Shown here: piece after piece, positions 1-7,956 of the stretch
How positions within the stretch are numbered: position 1 is the first letter of the stretch
Layout: every line of letters begins with the position of its first letter
Assembly: GCA_945830575.1 (NCBI GenBank)
Contig: CALZZE010000009.1
Span: 29,855-93,854 of the forward strand
Reading direction: 5' to 3'
Origin: an uncultured Subdoligranulum sp.
Lineage (GTDB): Bacteria > Bacillota > Clostridia > Oscillospirales > Ruminococcaceae
Length of the DNA stretch: 64,000 nt
Position numbers and translations under genes: made by a program
The notes under the pieces: generated by a model
What the model was told of the DNA's origin: nothing
Seen by the model: the letters and a program-made list of their open reading frames with translations, nothing else
Database searches by the model: none

Positions 1-708
1 ACAGATGATCTGCGCAGATATTTGGATCAGTACCAGCAGCAAAGTCATGCCGGAAAGGTGACTATCGACAATATCCGCCGCATTTTGTCCAGCTTTTTTG
101 CATGGCTGGAGGATGAAGACCACATCGTCAAAAGCCCCGTCCGCCGCATCCACAAAGTGAAAACCACAAAAGTGGTCAAGACGATTTACTCGGACGAGAA
201 TCTTGAAGCCCTTCGGGATGGATGCCGGACTTTGCGTGATTTGGCTATGATTGATCTGCTTGCCTCAACGGGGATGCGTGTTGGAGAGTTGGTTCGTCTG
301 AATCGAGCGGACATTGATTTTGCCAACCGGGAGTGCATTGTATTCGGCAAAGGAGCCAAAGAACGTACGGTTTACTTTGATGCCCGAACCAAGCTGCATC
401 TGCGCAACTACCTGAACAGCCGGACAGATACCAACAAAGCATTGTTCGTGAGCCTGGATGCACCTCATCACCGCCTGAACATCAGTGGAGTGGAGATACG
501 CTTGCGAAAGCTGGGCAGACAGCTTCATTTGGATCGCGTGCACCCGCATAAATTCAGACGGACCATGGCCACGATGGCAATCGATAAAGGGATGCCCATT
601 GAGCAGGTACAGGTGCTGCTGGGACACTCCAAAATCGACACAACCATGCACTACGCGATGGTGAATCAAAGTAACGTGAAACAGTCACATAAGCGATTTA
701 TCGGTTGA
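1..708 (+). CDS. Tyrosine recombinase (phage-integrase family), 5' end outside the window
   Basis: The frame is open to the left edge (the first codon read is aca at base 1), so the N-terminus is missing. Counting from the TTG at base 22, the catalytic set of tyrosine recombinases is visible: Arg86 in TGMRVGEL, Lys113 in GKGAKER, His176 and Arg179 in HPHKFRR, His202 in LLGHS and the nucleophile Tyr211 in TMHYA. Residues before about 50 are the end of the core-binding (SAM-like) domain. The gene lies just upstream of a half hsdS and of hsdR, where many Firmicutes type I restriction loci carry a recombinase that inverts hsdS segments. That role is inferred from position; an ordinary element integrase is the alternative. 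The protein looks intact and active as far as visible. Confidence 0.93.
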   Translation, partial: TDDLRRYLDQYQQQSHAGKVTIDNIRRILSSFFAWLEDEDHIVKSPVRRIHKVKTTKVVKTIYSDENLEALRDGCRTLRDLAMIDLLASTGMRVGELVRLNRADIDFANRECIVFGKGAKERTVYFDARTKLHLRNYLNSRTDTNKALFVSLDAPHHRLNISGVEIRLRKLGRQLHLDRVHPHKFRRTMATMAIDKGMPIEQVQVLLGHSKIDTTMHYAMVNQSNVKQSHKRFIG

Positions 709-724
709 GTGAGGAGTAAACCTG

Positions 725-1060
725 ATGAAGGATAGTAGAATTGATTCAATAGAAATGATTGACTTGCTCAAGGAACTCTATGCAGACAGAGTAGGTCCGA
801 CAGTATTCTCTGTAAAGATGTGCCAAAACCAAAAGGATATATGGCTTTGCATTAAACGTAGGAAGCAAACGGTTATTGGTATTTTGGAGAGGGAAGAAAT
901 CATGGATTTGGGGTTCATTGTAGAAGAGCCTGAACATCCGGCATTTGAAGATGATGTACCTCTTTTCTCGCCAAAGAGGAATGTATATGATAATGCAGTC
1001 TTGTTTTGCAAGGATTCAGCAACAATTGAGCATGTAACAAGCATCTTTGAACAATGCTAA
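725..1060 (+). CDS. Hypothetical protein between recombinase and hsdS fragment
   Basis: A 111-residue protein that I do not recognise. The ATG is preceded by a GAGGAG-type ribosome binding site about 8 bases upstream, which supports translation. It has no membrane segment or signal peptide, is mixed alpha/beta in composition, and has a charged middle (KRRKQ). Base composition is clearly AT-richer than the recombinase and hsdR around it. Its last 14 bases overlap, in another frame, the point where hsdS homology begins, so the 3' end may be a recombination junction. No function is proposed. Confidence 0.6.
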   Translation: MKDSRIDSIEMIDLLKELYADRVGPTVFSVKMCQNQKDIWLCIKRRKQTVIGILEREEIMDLGFIVEEPEHPAFEDDVPLFSPKRNVYDNAVLFCKDSATIEHVTSIFEQC

Positions 1061-1643
1061 ATCGCAATTTATCGAGTTGTTTGGTGACCCAGTTTCAAAT
1101 GAAATGAAATGGCCTACTAAGCCAATGAAGAAAGTTGCTCCAGAATACAGACCTTCGATTCCAGAAGAAGATAATTACTGGTGGCTGAATCTTGATATGA
1201 TAGAAAGCTATTCGGGACAGATTATCAGCAAAGTGATAGAGAAAAGGGAAAATATTGGAAATTCAACAGCTACTTTTGATAATACAATGGTTTTGTATTC
1301 GAAACTTAGACCGTATTTGAATAAAGTGACAGTGCCAGATGGATATGGTTATGCTACAACTGAGCTTGTTGGTATGAAGCCAGATGAAACAGTGCTGAAT
1401 AAATACTTCTTGTTTAATTTGCTTCGTTGTGACCAATTTGTAACATATGCAAATGGACTGTCAGCAGGTGGGCAAATGCCAAGAATGCCAATGAAAGAGT
1501 TCAGGCAATTTGAATGTATTCTTCCTCCATTGGAACTTCAGGAACAGTTTGTTGATTTTTATCAACAGAGCGACAAATCAAAATTTGTCATTGAAAAAGC
1601 AGAAAAGTCGCTTAGCTGGCGACCATTTTTGGAATGTTTATGA
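1047..1643 (+). pseudogene. hsdS: Half hsdS: single target-recognition domain of a type I specificity subunit
   Basis: Homology opens with AKSQFIELFGDP, the conserved sequence that starts a target-recognition half of Firmicutes HsdS. One recognition domain follows, then the conserved spacer LPPLELQEQFVDFYQQSDKS. After that the frame leaves the family sequence and stops. Full HsdS has two such halves (about 400 residues); this has one (198 residues counted from TTG 1047). An in-frame stop lies at 1035-1037 and no ribosome binding site precedes the TTG, so the segment is probably not translated as it stands. It fits a silent donor cassette for recombinase-driven shuffling of an hsdS outside the window, or a remnant. 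The DNA is AT-rich. Confidence 0.8.
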
Positions 1644-1683
1644 TATAATGTCCCTAACAACACTTTAGTGGAGGTAGCTTGCC

Positions 1684-4596
1684 ATGTCTGCTAACTTTTC
1701 GGAACAACAGGTTGAGGATATGATTCTGGCAGGGGCAAAAGCCCAGGGATGGAAGTATTACGGCGCGGATCAGCTGCCACGGAAAGAGTCCGAGGTAATG
1801 GTCGAATCCATGGTGAAAGCAGCACTGATTCGCCTGAATCCGTGTATTGCCGAAAATCCTTCCCACGCAGATACGGTGATTTATCGACTCAGAGCGTTGA
1901 TTTCTACTGTGCAGCCGCACGACCTCGTTACACAGAATGAACGGTTTAAGAAACTTGTGTTCGAGGAAAACTCCTTTCCATTTGGCAAAGATGGCCGTGC
2001 GGTGAGCATCCGGTTTTTTGATTACGACAATTTCGAAAATAATGAATTCGTAGTCACCAATCAATGGGTATATCCGCAGGCCCATGGCGGGAAACGTCTG
2101 GATGTTGTGCTGGTCATCAATGGATTCCCCGTTGCCATCGGAGAGATGAAGTCCCCGGTGCGTCCATCGATCAGTTGGGTCGATGGAGCAGAGGATATCC
2201 GGAAATACGAAAAGTCTGTTCCTCAGATGTTTGTCACCAACATCTTCGATTTCGCAACGGATGGCCGCAGCTTCCGTTATGGCTCTATTGGAGCGCCCGT
2301 GACCCTGTGGGGGCCATGGTATGCCGGTATTCCCCATGAAGAAGGCGACTTTGCCAAGGTTCAGACCAGCTTCGGCAGTATGGTACAGCATGAGACGATT
2401 TTGGATTTGTTCCGGTATTTTACATTGTTCTCCACGGATAAGCACAATCGCAAAATCAAAATCGTATGCCGCTACCAACAATATGAGGGAGCAAACCTGA
2501 TTGTCAATCGTGTCAAAGCAGGCTATCCCAAAAAGGGCTTGATCTGGCATTTTCAGGGCAGCGGCAAATCTCTTCTGATGGTTTTTGCGGCGCAGAAACT
2601 CCGTATGATGAAAGAGTTGAACTCGCCTACGGTGATTATCGTCAATGACCGTATCGATTTGAGCGGCCAGATTTTTGGCACGTTTTCCATGGCGGATGTT
2701 CCCAATCTGGTGCCGGCAGACACCTGCGCAGAATTGACACACCTGCTGAAGGCGGATACCCGAAAAGTCATTATTACGAAAATTTTTGAGTTTGCCAAGG
2801 TCACGGAGCCACTGAATTACCGCGACAATATTATTCTGATGGTGGATGAAGCGCATCGGACGCAGGAAGGCGATCTGGGTGTACGAATGAGGGACGCATT
2901 ACCAAACGCTTTCTTTTTCGGATTGACCGGAACGCCAATCAATAAACTGGACAAAAACACATTTGCAACGTTCGGCGCCATGGAAGACCGTACCGGATAC
3001 ATGAGCCGTTACTCTTTCGCGGATTCTGTCAATGACAAAGCAACACTGCCGCTTCATTTTGAGCCGGTTCCGGTCAAACTTCATGTGAATCAGGATGCCA
3101 TTGATGAGGCCTTCAAGAAATTGTCAGATGATGCAGGCTTGACAGAGGAAGAACGCTCCAACATGGCGCAGCGTGTCCGAATGGCAGCAATTATGAAAGA
3201 TCCGGAGCGGATCAAAGCAGTCTGTGAGCATATCGCAGAGCATTTCATGGCAAAAATCAATCCTAATGGCTTCAAAGCACAGGTGGTTTGCTATGATCGC
3301 GAGTGCTGCGTTCTGTATAAAAAAGAGTTGGACAGGCTGTTGGGGGAGACAACCTCAACCATTGTCATGGACACCAACAATGATAAAGCCGATGAATATA
3401 AAAAGTGGCGTCGTTCCCGTGAGGAAGAAGCCAAGGTTTTGGATGATTTCCGCGACCCCAATAATCCCTTGCAGATCGTAATCGTCACGAGTAAATTGCT
3501 GACGGGCTTTGATGCACCTATTCTGCAGGTGATGTATCTGGATAAGCCGATGAAGGATCATACATTGCTGCAAGCAATTTGCCGGACCAACCGTGTTTAT
3601 GGTCAGGATAAAAGTTATGGATTAATTGTCGACTATATCGGTATTTTTGATGATGTTGCCAAGGCACTTTCTTTTGATGCGGGGTCCGTGCAAAAAATTA
3701 TCACGAATATCGAAGCGGTAAAAGGACAAGTTGCAGCATTCGTAGAGGAGTGTCTGGGATTCTTTCCCGGTGTGGATCGCACGAAGGATGATTGGGAAGC
3801 GTTGGTGGATGCGCAGGCCTGCCTTCCTACGGATAAAGAAAAAGATACTTTTGGAGCAGCTTATCGGCGCTTGAACCGAGTGTGGAATGCTTTGTCGCCG
3901 GATGCTTGCTTGAATCCCTACAAGGCAGATTATAAATGGCTGTCCAAAGTTTATGACTCTATCCGGCCTACTGACGAAAGAGGAAAACTGATTTGGGCGG
4001 CCTTAGGGCCTAAAACCATGGAACTCATTCACGAAAATGTCTCTGTTGAAGAGGTCATTAAGGATGAGGATGTGCTGGAGCTTGACAGTAAAATTATTCA
4101 GAAATTCATTGACGGAGATACTTCCAAAGGAAAGCAGACCAAAAAGCTTGAAATAGATCTCCGGGAATTGATTCGCAAGAATATCAACGACCCTCGATTT
4201 GTTGCGCTGGGGGAACGATTGGAAAAGCTCCGTGAAGAACATGAAGCAGGGCTGATGAATAGTATTGAATTCCTGAAAGCGTTGCTTGCGTTGGCGAAAG
4301 ATGCTGTCCATATGGAAAAGGAAACCGTTCCTGAACAGGAACAGGATCGGGGCAAAGCAATGTTGACAAAGCTGTTTGAAAGGGTCCGAAATAACAGCAC
4401 ACCGATTATTGTGGAACGTATTGTGAATGATATTGACGGAATTGTGAAAATCGTTCGTTTCCCTGGGTGGCAGGACACTTCAACAGGGAGAAAAGAAGTT
4501 AGCAAAAACCTTCGAGATGTGATTCTAAAAAAGTATCGCATCAAGGACAAGTCGGTGTTCGATGAAGCCTACGGATATGTTGAACAGTATTATTGA
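1684..4596 (+). CDS. hsdR: Type I restriction enzyme R subunit (HsdR)
   Basis: A 970-residue motor and nuclease subunit, of normal length for the family. In order: an N-terminal nuclease domain with the D...ExK motif (RLDVVLVI near 138-145, GEMKS near 152-156), a superfamily-2 helicase with Walker A QGSGKS near 290, the DEAH box VDEAHR near 386, motif III LTGTPI near 413, the second RecA domain, and a C-terminal helical region that docks on HsdM/HsdS. The start is fixed by GGAGG at 1670-1674, nine bases before the ATG. A TATAAT at 1644-1649 may be its -10, but I see no good -35. No hsdM is present; it must lie left of the window or be absent. The gene appears intact. Confidence 0.97.
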   Translation: MSANFSEQQVEDMILAGAKAQGWKYYGADQLPRKESEVMVESMVKAALIRLNPCIAENPSHADTVIYRLRALISTVQPHDLVTQNERFKKLVFEENSFPFGKDGRAVSIRFFDYDNFENNEFVVTNQWVYPQAHGGKRLDVVLVINGFPVAIGEMKSPVRPSISWVDGAEDIRKYEKSVPQMFVTNIFDFATDGRSFRYGSIGAPVTLWGPWYAGIPHEEGDFAKVQTSFGSMVQHETILDLFRYFTLFSTDKHNRKIKIVCRYQQYEGANLIVNRVKAGYPKKGLIWHFQGSGKSLLMVFAAQKLRMMKELNSPTVIIVNDRIDLSGQIFGTFSMADVPNLVPADTCAELTHLLKADTRKVIITKIFEFAKVTEPLNYRDNIILMVDEAHRTQEGDLGVRMRDALPNAFFFGLTGTPINKLDKNTFATFGAMEDRTGYMSRYSFADSVNDKATLPLHFEPVPVKLHVNQDAIDEAFKKLSDDAGLTEEERSNMAQRVRMAAIMKDPERIKAVCEHIAEHFMAKINPNGFKAQVVCYDRECCVLYKKELDRLLGETTSTIVMDTNNDKADEYKKWRRSREEEAKVLDDFRDPNNPLQIVIVTSKLLTGFDAPILQVMYLDKPMKDHTLLQAICRTNRVYGQDKSYGLIVDYIGIFDDVAKALSFDAGSVQKIITNIEAVKGQVAAFVEECLGFFPGVDRTKDDWEALVDAQACLPTDKEKDTFGAAYRRLNRVWNALSPDACLNPYKADYKWLSKVYDSIRPTDERGKLIWAALGPKTMELIHENVSVEEVIKDEDVLELDSKIIQKFIDGDTSKGKQTKKLEIDLRELIRKNINDPRFVALGERLEKLREEHEAGLMNSIEFLKALLALAKDAVHMEKETVPEQEQDRGKAMLTKLFERVRNNSTPIIVERIVNDIDGIVKIVRFPGWQDTSTGRKEVSKNLRDVILKKYRIKDKSVFDEAYGYVEQYY

Positions 4597-4653
4597 CGCG
4601 TAGTAAAATGGCGTGTAGAAACATAGCAGTATTTGTGGAAGAATGGCATTTCA

Positions 4654-4848
4654 ATGTCATCCATTACGCGTGAGCAGGTATTGGAAAACGCGTTGGCATC
4701 TTCCAGAATAGAGGGCTTTCCCGTCACGGAACAAACTCGAATGGACTGTCGGCGGTTCATGGAGGGAGAAGTCGATGCACGCACCCTCGCCGCCGAGATT
4801 CTGGAACAGCGCAAGACTACGCAGGAACAAGGAGAATATCGAAAATGA
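4654..4848 (+). CDS. VbhA-type antitoxin, orphan
   Basis: A 64-residue protein matching the VbhA/antitoxin helical domain that blocks Fic AMP-transferases. It carries SSRIEG, which fits the (S/T)xxxE(G/N) inhibitory motif whose glutamate enters the Fic ATP site, followed by the family pattern of FPVTEQT, then GEV and a terminal helix. I chose ATG 4654 because GGAAG lies upstream at 4637-4641; an in-frame TTG at 4633 would add seven residues. No Fic gene is nearby: upstream is hsdR, and downstream, overlapping by ATGA, is a rhodanese lipoprotein. Either the toxin partner is elsewhere, or this is a leftover antitoxin or one reused for another role. Confidence 0.72.
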   Translation: MSSITREQVLENALASSRIEGFPVTEQTRMDCRRFMEGEVDARTLAAEILEQRKTTQEQGEYRK

Positions 4849-5252
4849 AACACCAGAGAAACAACAAAATCCGAGTGGCAACTGCTGTTGTGGCTGCGCT
4901 GATGGCCGCTTTGCTGGCAGCCTGCGGGGCATCGTCAAAACCGTCTTACCGGCAAATTACTGCCGATGAGGCCGCCCGGATGATGCAGGAGGAAACGGAC
5001 TTTGTCCTGCTGGATGTACGCACGCAGGAAGAATACGCATCGGGACATATTCCCGGCGCAATCTGCATTCCCAATGAAACCATTGGAAGTGAGGAGATTC
5101 CCGAACTGCCGGACAAGGATCAACTGATTCTGGTGTACTGCCGCAGCGGCAACCGTAGCAAGCAGGCATCGCAAAAGCTGGCGGAGCAGGACTACACCAA
5201 TGTGGTGGAGTTCGGCGGTATCAATGGCTGGACCGGCAACCTTGAGAAATGA
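4845..5252 (+). CDS. Rhodanese-like lipoprotein
   Basis: A 135-residue exported lipoprotein. A basic N-terminus and hydrophobic stretch (10-26) end in the lipobox LLAAC with Cys27, so it should be anchored outside the membrane after diacylglyceryl transfer. Residues 38-135 form a single rhodanese domain: LLDVRTQEEYASGHIPGA and the active-site loop CRSGNRS with Cys99, the residue that would carry a persulfide or sense thiols. The start codon overlaps the antitoxin stop (ATGA), indicating translational coupling. The physiological substrate is unknown; extracytoplasmic sulfur transfer or redox sensing is plausible for the family. Confidence 0.9.
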   Translation: MKHQRNNKIRVATAVVAALMAALLAACGASSKPSYRQITADEAARMMQEETDFVLLDVRTQEEYASGHIPGAICIPNETIGSEEIPELPDKDQLILVYCRSGNRSKQASQKLAEQDYTNVVEFGGINGWTGNLEK

Positions 5253-5389
5253 AGACGGTGCAATGCGGAATGTGACAGAGCGCAAAAAGAGCGCCGAAAC
5301 TTTCGTCTCAGCGCTTCCATGGATTAGGAAAAACTTTATGGCTGGTGATCAATGGAAGAACCACAACATTAAATGGCACAATCGAAGTA
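5253..5389. other. Short intergenic stretch with a possible coding remnant
   Basis: Between the converging rhodanese and hydrolase genes. One forward frame reads LGKTLWLVINGRTTTLNGTI and continues into the hydrolase region without a start or ribosome binding site. It resembles part of a secreted-protein beta domain but is too short to assign. I see no clear terminator hairpin. Confidence 0.3.
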
Positions 5390-6121
5390 TCAATCCTGCC
5401 CGATAAAGGCTGCAATCGCTTCCGCAGTCTGCCGGATTTGTTCCTCTCCTGAAATGGTGGGTACGCCATCGCCCTCCTGAGGCCCGTAGCTGCCAAATTG
5501 AGCGTGACAGCCGCCGTCCAGAATAAGCTCGGTGGTGTCTGCGGGAAGATTGACGCGATACTTTTCGTAGGATTCCCGGTTCATCACGCCGTCCTCCGAG
5601 CCGTAGACAGAGAGGACCCGCAGGTTTGTTTCGGAAAGGTCTTTTGTGGAGTAGGCAGCCAGCAGAATCAGGCCAGCGTAGTCCCCGGCATGGTCCGCGG
5701 CATAGCCTGCGGCCATGGCGCCGCCCAGAGAGTGCCCGGCCATGTACCAGTTGGTGACATCCGGGTGCTTTTCGGGGAGTCCATCCGCAGCGTTGGCGTC
5801 CAGCACCGCCAGATTGCCGGGCATCTGGACCAGCGCGCAGAGAATTCCGTTTTCCGCGCAGCTGCGCAGCAGGGGAGCATAGGCGGTGTACTCTACTTTG
5901 CCGCCGGGATAGAAAATCAGACCCACGGTGGGATTTTCGGGCACAAACCAAAGCACGTTCCCGTCCTGCTCGGTCTGTATACGGTCGGTCTGGCAGACTG
6001 CCGCCGCAACCGCAATTTCATCGGCGCGGTAGTAGTCTGACACATAAGCATAGCCGCCGATTCCGAGAAGGAGAAGAACAGCAAGACACAGGGAAAGAAC
6101 GATGGATACTCTTTTCTTCAT
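5390..6121 (-). CDS. Membrane-anchored or secreted alpha/beta hydrolase
   Basis: A 243-residue hydrolase with an N-terminal basic segment and a hydrophobic helix (about 5-25), so a signal anchor or cleaved signal. The catalytic triad can be placed at Ser131 in GHSLGG, Asp177 in YGSEDG and His206 in GGCHAQ. The FYPGG loop near 70 forms the oxyanion region, as in the dienelactone-hydrolase-like alpha/beta hydrolase 5 family. The ATG at 6121 is chosen because AAGGA lies seven bases upstream; a longer in-frame ATG at 6148 lies inside the repeat element and lacks such a site. The substrate cannot be read from the sequence. The right end of the ribosome binding site is formed by the terminal bases of the repeat at 6132-6311. 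Confidence 0.88.
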   Translation of the reverse strand: MKKRVSIVLSLCLAVLLLLGIGGYAYVSDYYRADEIAVAAAVCQTDRIQTEQDGNVLWFVPENPTVGLIFYPGGKVEYTAYAPLLRSCAENGILCALVQMPGNLAVLDANAADGLPEKHPDVTNWYMAGHSLGGAMAAGYAADHAGDYAGLILLAAYSTKDLSETNLRVLSVYGSEDGVMNRESYEKYRVNLPADTTELILDGGCHAQFGSYGPQEGDGVPTISGEEQIRQTAEAIAAFIGQD

Positions 6122-6131
6122 AGTAAAATCC

Positions 6132-6311
6132 TTAAGGCGACACCGCACAATTCACGGCTAACGCCTTGCGCACCGCTCCGACGGCTGCGGCACGCCATCT
6201 GCGTTGCAAAAATGCTCGATAATACACAAAGTATTATCTGCGCTTTTTGCTTAGCAGCTGGCATACCTCGCTCGCCGTATCGGCACGTAGAATTATGCGG
6301 TATTGCCTTAA
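6132..6311. repeat. MITE-like palindromic repeat, copy 1
   Basis: A 180-bp element with imperfect terminal inverted repeats: ttaaggc..accgca.aattc at the left and its complement at the right, matching at about 18 of 22 positions. The middle is a long imperfect palindrome centred on gataatac acaaa gtattatc with flanking gcaaaaa/ttttttgc-type arms. It encodes nothing. A second, longer copy lies at about 7957-8372, sharing three blocks at near identity. The termini abut the hydrolase ribosome binding site. Non-autonomous transposition (a MITE) is the natural reading; I see no transposase here. Confidence 0.82.
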
Positions 6312-6397
6312 TAAAGTGATGAAATGAGAAGGCTGACTACGATTGTCCACCGGTTTAGTAGTCAAAAAATAGAGATTGATTCCTGAATTTAACAAAT

Positions 6398-6432
6398 AAA
6401 ATTCCGCGTATCACGTAGATACGCGGAATTTT
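6398..6432 (-). terminator. Terminator of tRNA-Arg
   Basis: A 15-bp perfect inverted repeat (arms 6398-6412 and 6418-6432, loop of five) begins directly at the tRNA CCA end. On the minus strand it is followed by a T-rich run, so it can terminate the tRNA transcript. Confidence 0.85.
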
Positions 6433-6508
6433 GGTGCGGCTGACAGGATTCGAACCTGCGGCCTTTCGGGTCGGAGCCGAACGATCTATCCAGCTGAGCT
6501 ACAACCGC
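6432..6508 (-). tRNA. tRNA-Arg (anticodon CCG)
   Basis: Read on the minus strand, the cloverleaf is complete: acceptor GCGGTTG pairs with CAGCCGC, discriminator A is followed by an encoded CCA, the anticodon stem TTCGG/CCGAA encloses the loop CTCCGAC giving anticodon CCG, and the T-arm has TTCGAAT. One D-stem pair (11-24) is mismatched. It decodes CGG arginine codons. A perfect duplicate of its first 39 bases lies 220 bp upstream in its own direction. Confidence 0.95.
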
Positions 6509-6865
6509 ACATCTATGAAAACCGGAAAATCCGGTTTTGCCAAAAGGAAAAATTAGTAGTCAAATAGTAGTCTGAAACCGAAGTATGCTACCGCCTGCAT
6601 GAGAAGAAGTAGTCTGAAACAGGAGCGGGAAAATCCCGGAAATGAGCACAGGTAAGCGGTAAATGGGGAACCGCGCCGGACTACTGAAACGGCGGAGTTC
6701 TCTGACAGAGGAAATGCGTTCAGCCACGTCGGAGCCGAACGATCTATCCAGCTGAGCTACAACCGCACAATAGGCCTGTCATACAGGCAACATGGTTATT
6801 ATAGCAGAAACGTTTGTAAAATGCAAACCTTTTTTGCAAAAGTTTCTGCCGATGCGAAAATCCCT
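6509..6865. other. Gene-free stretch between tRNA-Arg and the next hydrolase
   Basis: It holds the TAGTAGTC-type repeats and the partial tRNA copy described separately, plus a small hairpin accggaaaatccggt just beside the tRNA. I see no open frame with a start signal. Confidence 0.6.
6728..6769 (-). pseudogene. Partial tRNA-Arg copy (5' half), probable attachment-site scar
   Basis: These 42 bp are identical to 6470-6511, that is, to tRNA-Arg from its 5' end through the anticodon loop. Identity breaks off at the 3' side of the loop, so no 3' half or CCA follows. A duplication ending in the anticodon loop is the signature of integrases that recombine there: the element supplies a replacement 5' half and displaces the original. 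Only about 220 bp remain between the copies, so most of any element has been lost or lies elsewhere. Confidence 0.8.
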
Positions 6866-7834
6866 TCAGGAATCGTGGGCAACGGAACGGGAAGCGCCGT
6901 CCGATGCGGCAAGATATTCCGCGAGGAACTGCGTCACTTCGCGGCGATAACGCTCCGGGTCGGCATAGCAGCAGATGGCGTGGGACGCGCCGGGGAAAGT
7001 CACCAGCCGCTTGGGGGCGGTGCAGGCGGCATAGTTGTCCAAGGTCATCTGGCAGGGGACGAAGTCGTCCGCCTCCCCGTGGAGGAACAGCACCGGCACC
7101 CGGCAGGCGGCCAGTGCCCGGCGGGCGTCGGCGGCATTGGGGTTAAAATGCCCGAACAGCACGGCGCCCAGCCAGCCTACAGTATAGCCCAGCCACACAG
7201 GCACGCCGGGCAGCATTTCGGGCATACATTTGCGCAAAATTTCACGCGGGGACGTATAACCGCAGTCCGCCACGATGGCTTTGACGGCATCGGGCAGGTT
7301 TCGGTCACTGGCCATCAGCACGGTGGCCGCGCCCATGGATACCCCCATCAGCGCCAGCGGCACGCCGGGCTGCTGGCCGGCGGCCCAGTGCGCCCACGCG
7401 GCGCAGTCGTCCCGCTCCCGGACGCCCATAGTCAGGCATTTGCCGCCGCTTTTGCCGTGGCCGCGTTGGTCTGCCATCAGCACATTGTACCCTGCCTCCC
7501 GGCAGAGCCAGAATGCCGCGCAGCCGTCCCGGAATGCCGAGCTGCGCCAGCCGTGAAAAAACAGCACCATCGGTGCGCCGTCCTTCTGGTGGTAGTACCG
7601 CCCGGCCAGCGGCGTGCCGTCCTGCGCGGTGATGGACACCTGCTGGCAGGGCAGCGCCTTCAGGCGGTCAAATTTTTCCTGAACCTGATCCAGATAGGTC
7701 GCCTGAGAGCAGCCGTCCGGGATGCCCGGCTCGGCGTGCTCCTTTTCGCCGGTGGCAAAGCCCATCAGATACAGCCGGTGGGAGACCGCTGTCAGCACCG
7801 CCAGCACCACCACGACCAGACCGAAAACCCACAT
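6866..7834 (-). CDS. Membrane-anchored alpha/beta hydrolase (YqkD-like)
   Basis: A 322-residue serine hydrolase with one N-terminal transmembrane helix (about 2-18) and the catalytic domain outside or at the membrane. Motifs: oxyanion HGWRSS at 94-99, DQRGHGKS at 122-129, nucleophile Ser166 in GVSMGA, acid Asp256 or Asp257 in HGEADDFVP and His285 in GASHAI. This arrangement matches the YqkD/BEM46-type family. ATG 7834 is preferred because AGGGAG lies nine bases upstream; an in-frame TTG seven codons earlier overlaps that site. It is monocistronic, with a strong promoter of its own at 7867-7895. Substrate unknown. Confidence 0.9.
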   Translation of the reverse strand: MWVFGLVVVVLAVLTAVSHRLYLMGFATGEKEHAEPGIPDGCSQATYLDQVQEKFDRLKALPCQQVSITAQDGTPLAGRYYHQKDGAPMVLFFHGWRSSAFRDGCAAFWLCREAGYNVLMADQRGHGKSGGKCLTMGVRERDDCAAWAHWAAGQQPGVPLALMGVSMGAATVLMASDRNLPDAVKAIVADCGYTSPREILRKCMPEMLPGVPVWLGYTVGWLGAVLFGHFNPNAADARRALAACRVPVLFLHGEADDFVPCQMTLDNYAACTAPKRLVTFPGASHAICCYADPERYRREVTQFLAEYLAASDGASRSVAHDS

Positions 7835-7866
7835 AAAATTGCACTCCCTGTTCAATCTTTGATGGG

Positions 7867-7895
7867 ATTATACCACAGATGTCAAAAAATGTAAA
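7867..7895 (-). promoter_or_regulatory. SigA-type promoter of the YqkD-like hydrolase
   Basis: On the minus strand, TTTACA (7890-7895) and TATAAT (7867-7872) are separated by exactly 17 bases. Confidence 0.85.
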
Positions 7896-7956
7896 GCCGG
7901 AACGCCTTCTGTGCGCTCCGGGCCGTGTCCGGGGCGCTGCCGCACAAAAAAATTCC

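Larger units (their letters stand above)
6335..6690. repeat. TAGTAGTC direct repeats around tRNA-Arg
   Basis: The octamer TAGTAGTC or a close variant occurs at 6356-6363, 6554-6561, 6565-6572 and 6607-6614. The second and third are 11 bp apart, and the last two share the extension TAGTCTGAAAC. Inverted GACTAC cores occur at 6335-6340 and 6679-6684. Clustered short repeats beside a tRNA attachment core are what integrase arm-binding sites look like, so these are read as remnants of an attachment region; this is inference. Confidence 0.45.

Noticed and set aside
1654..2856. 400-codon minus-strand frame opposite hsdR
   Set aside because: It lies wholly within hsdR, has no ribosome binding site and encodes a low-complexity His/Arg-rich product; a shadow of codon bias.
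6728..6769. Second tRNA-Arg gene
   Set aside because: Only the 5' half is present; no 3' half, T-arm or CCA.
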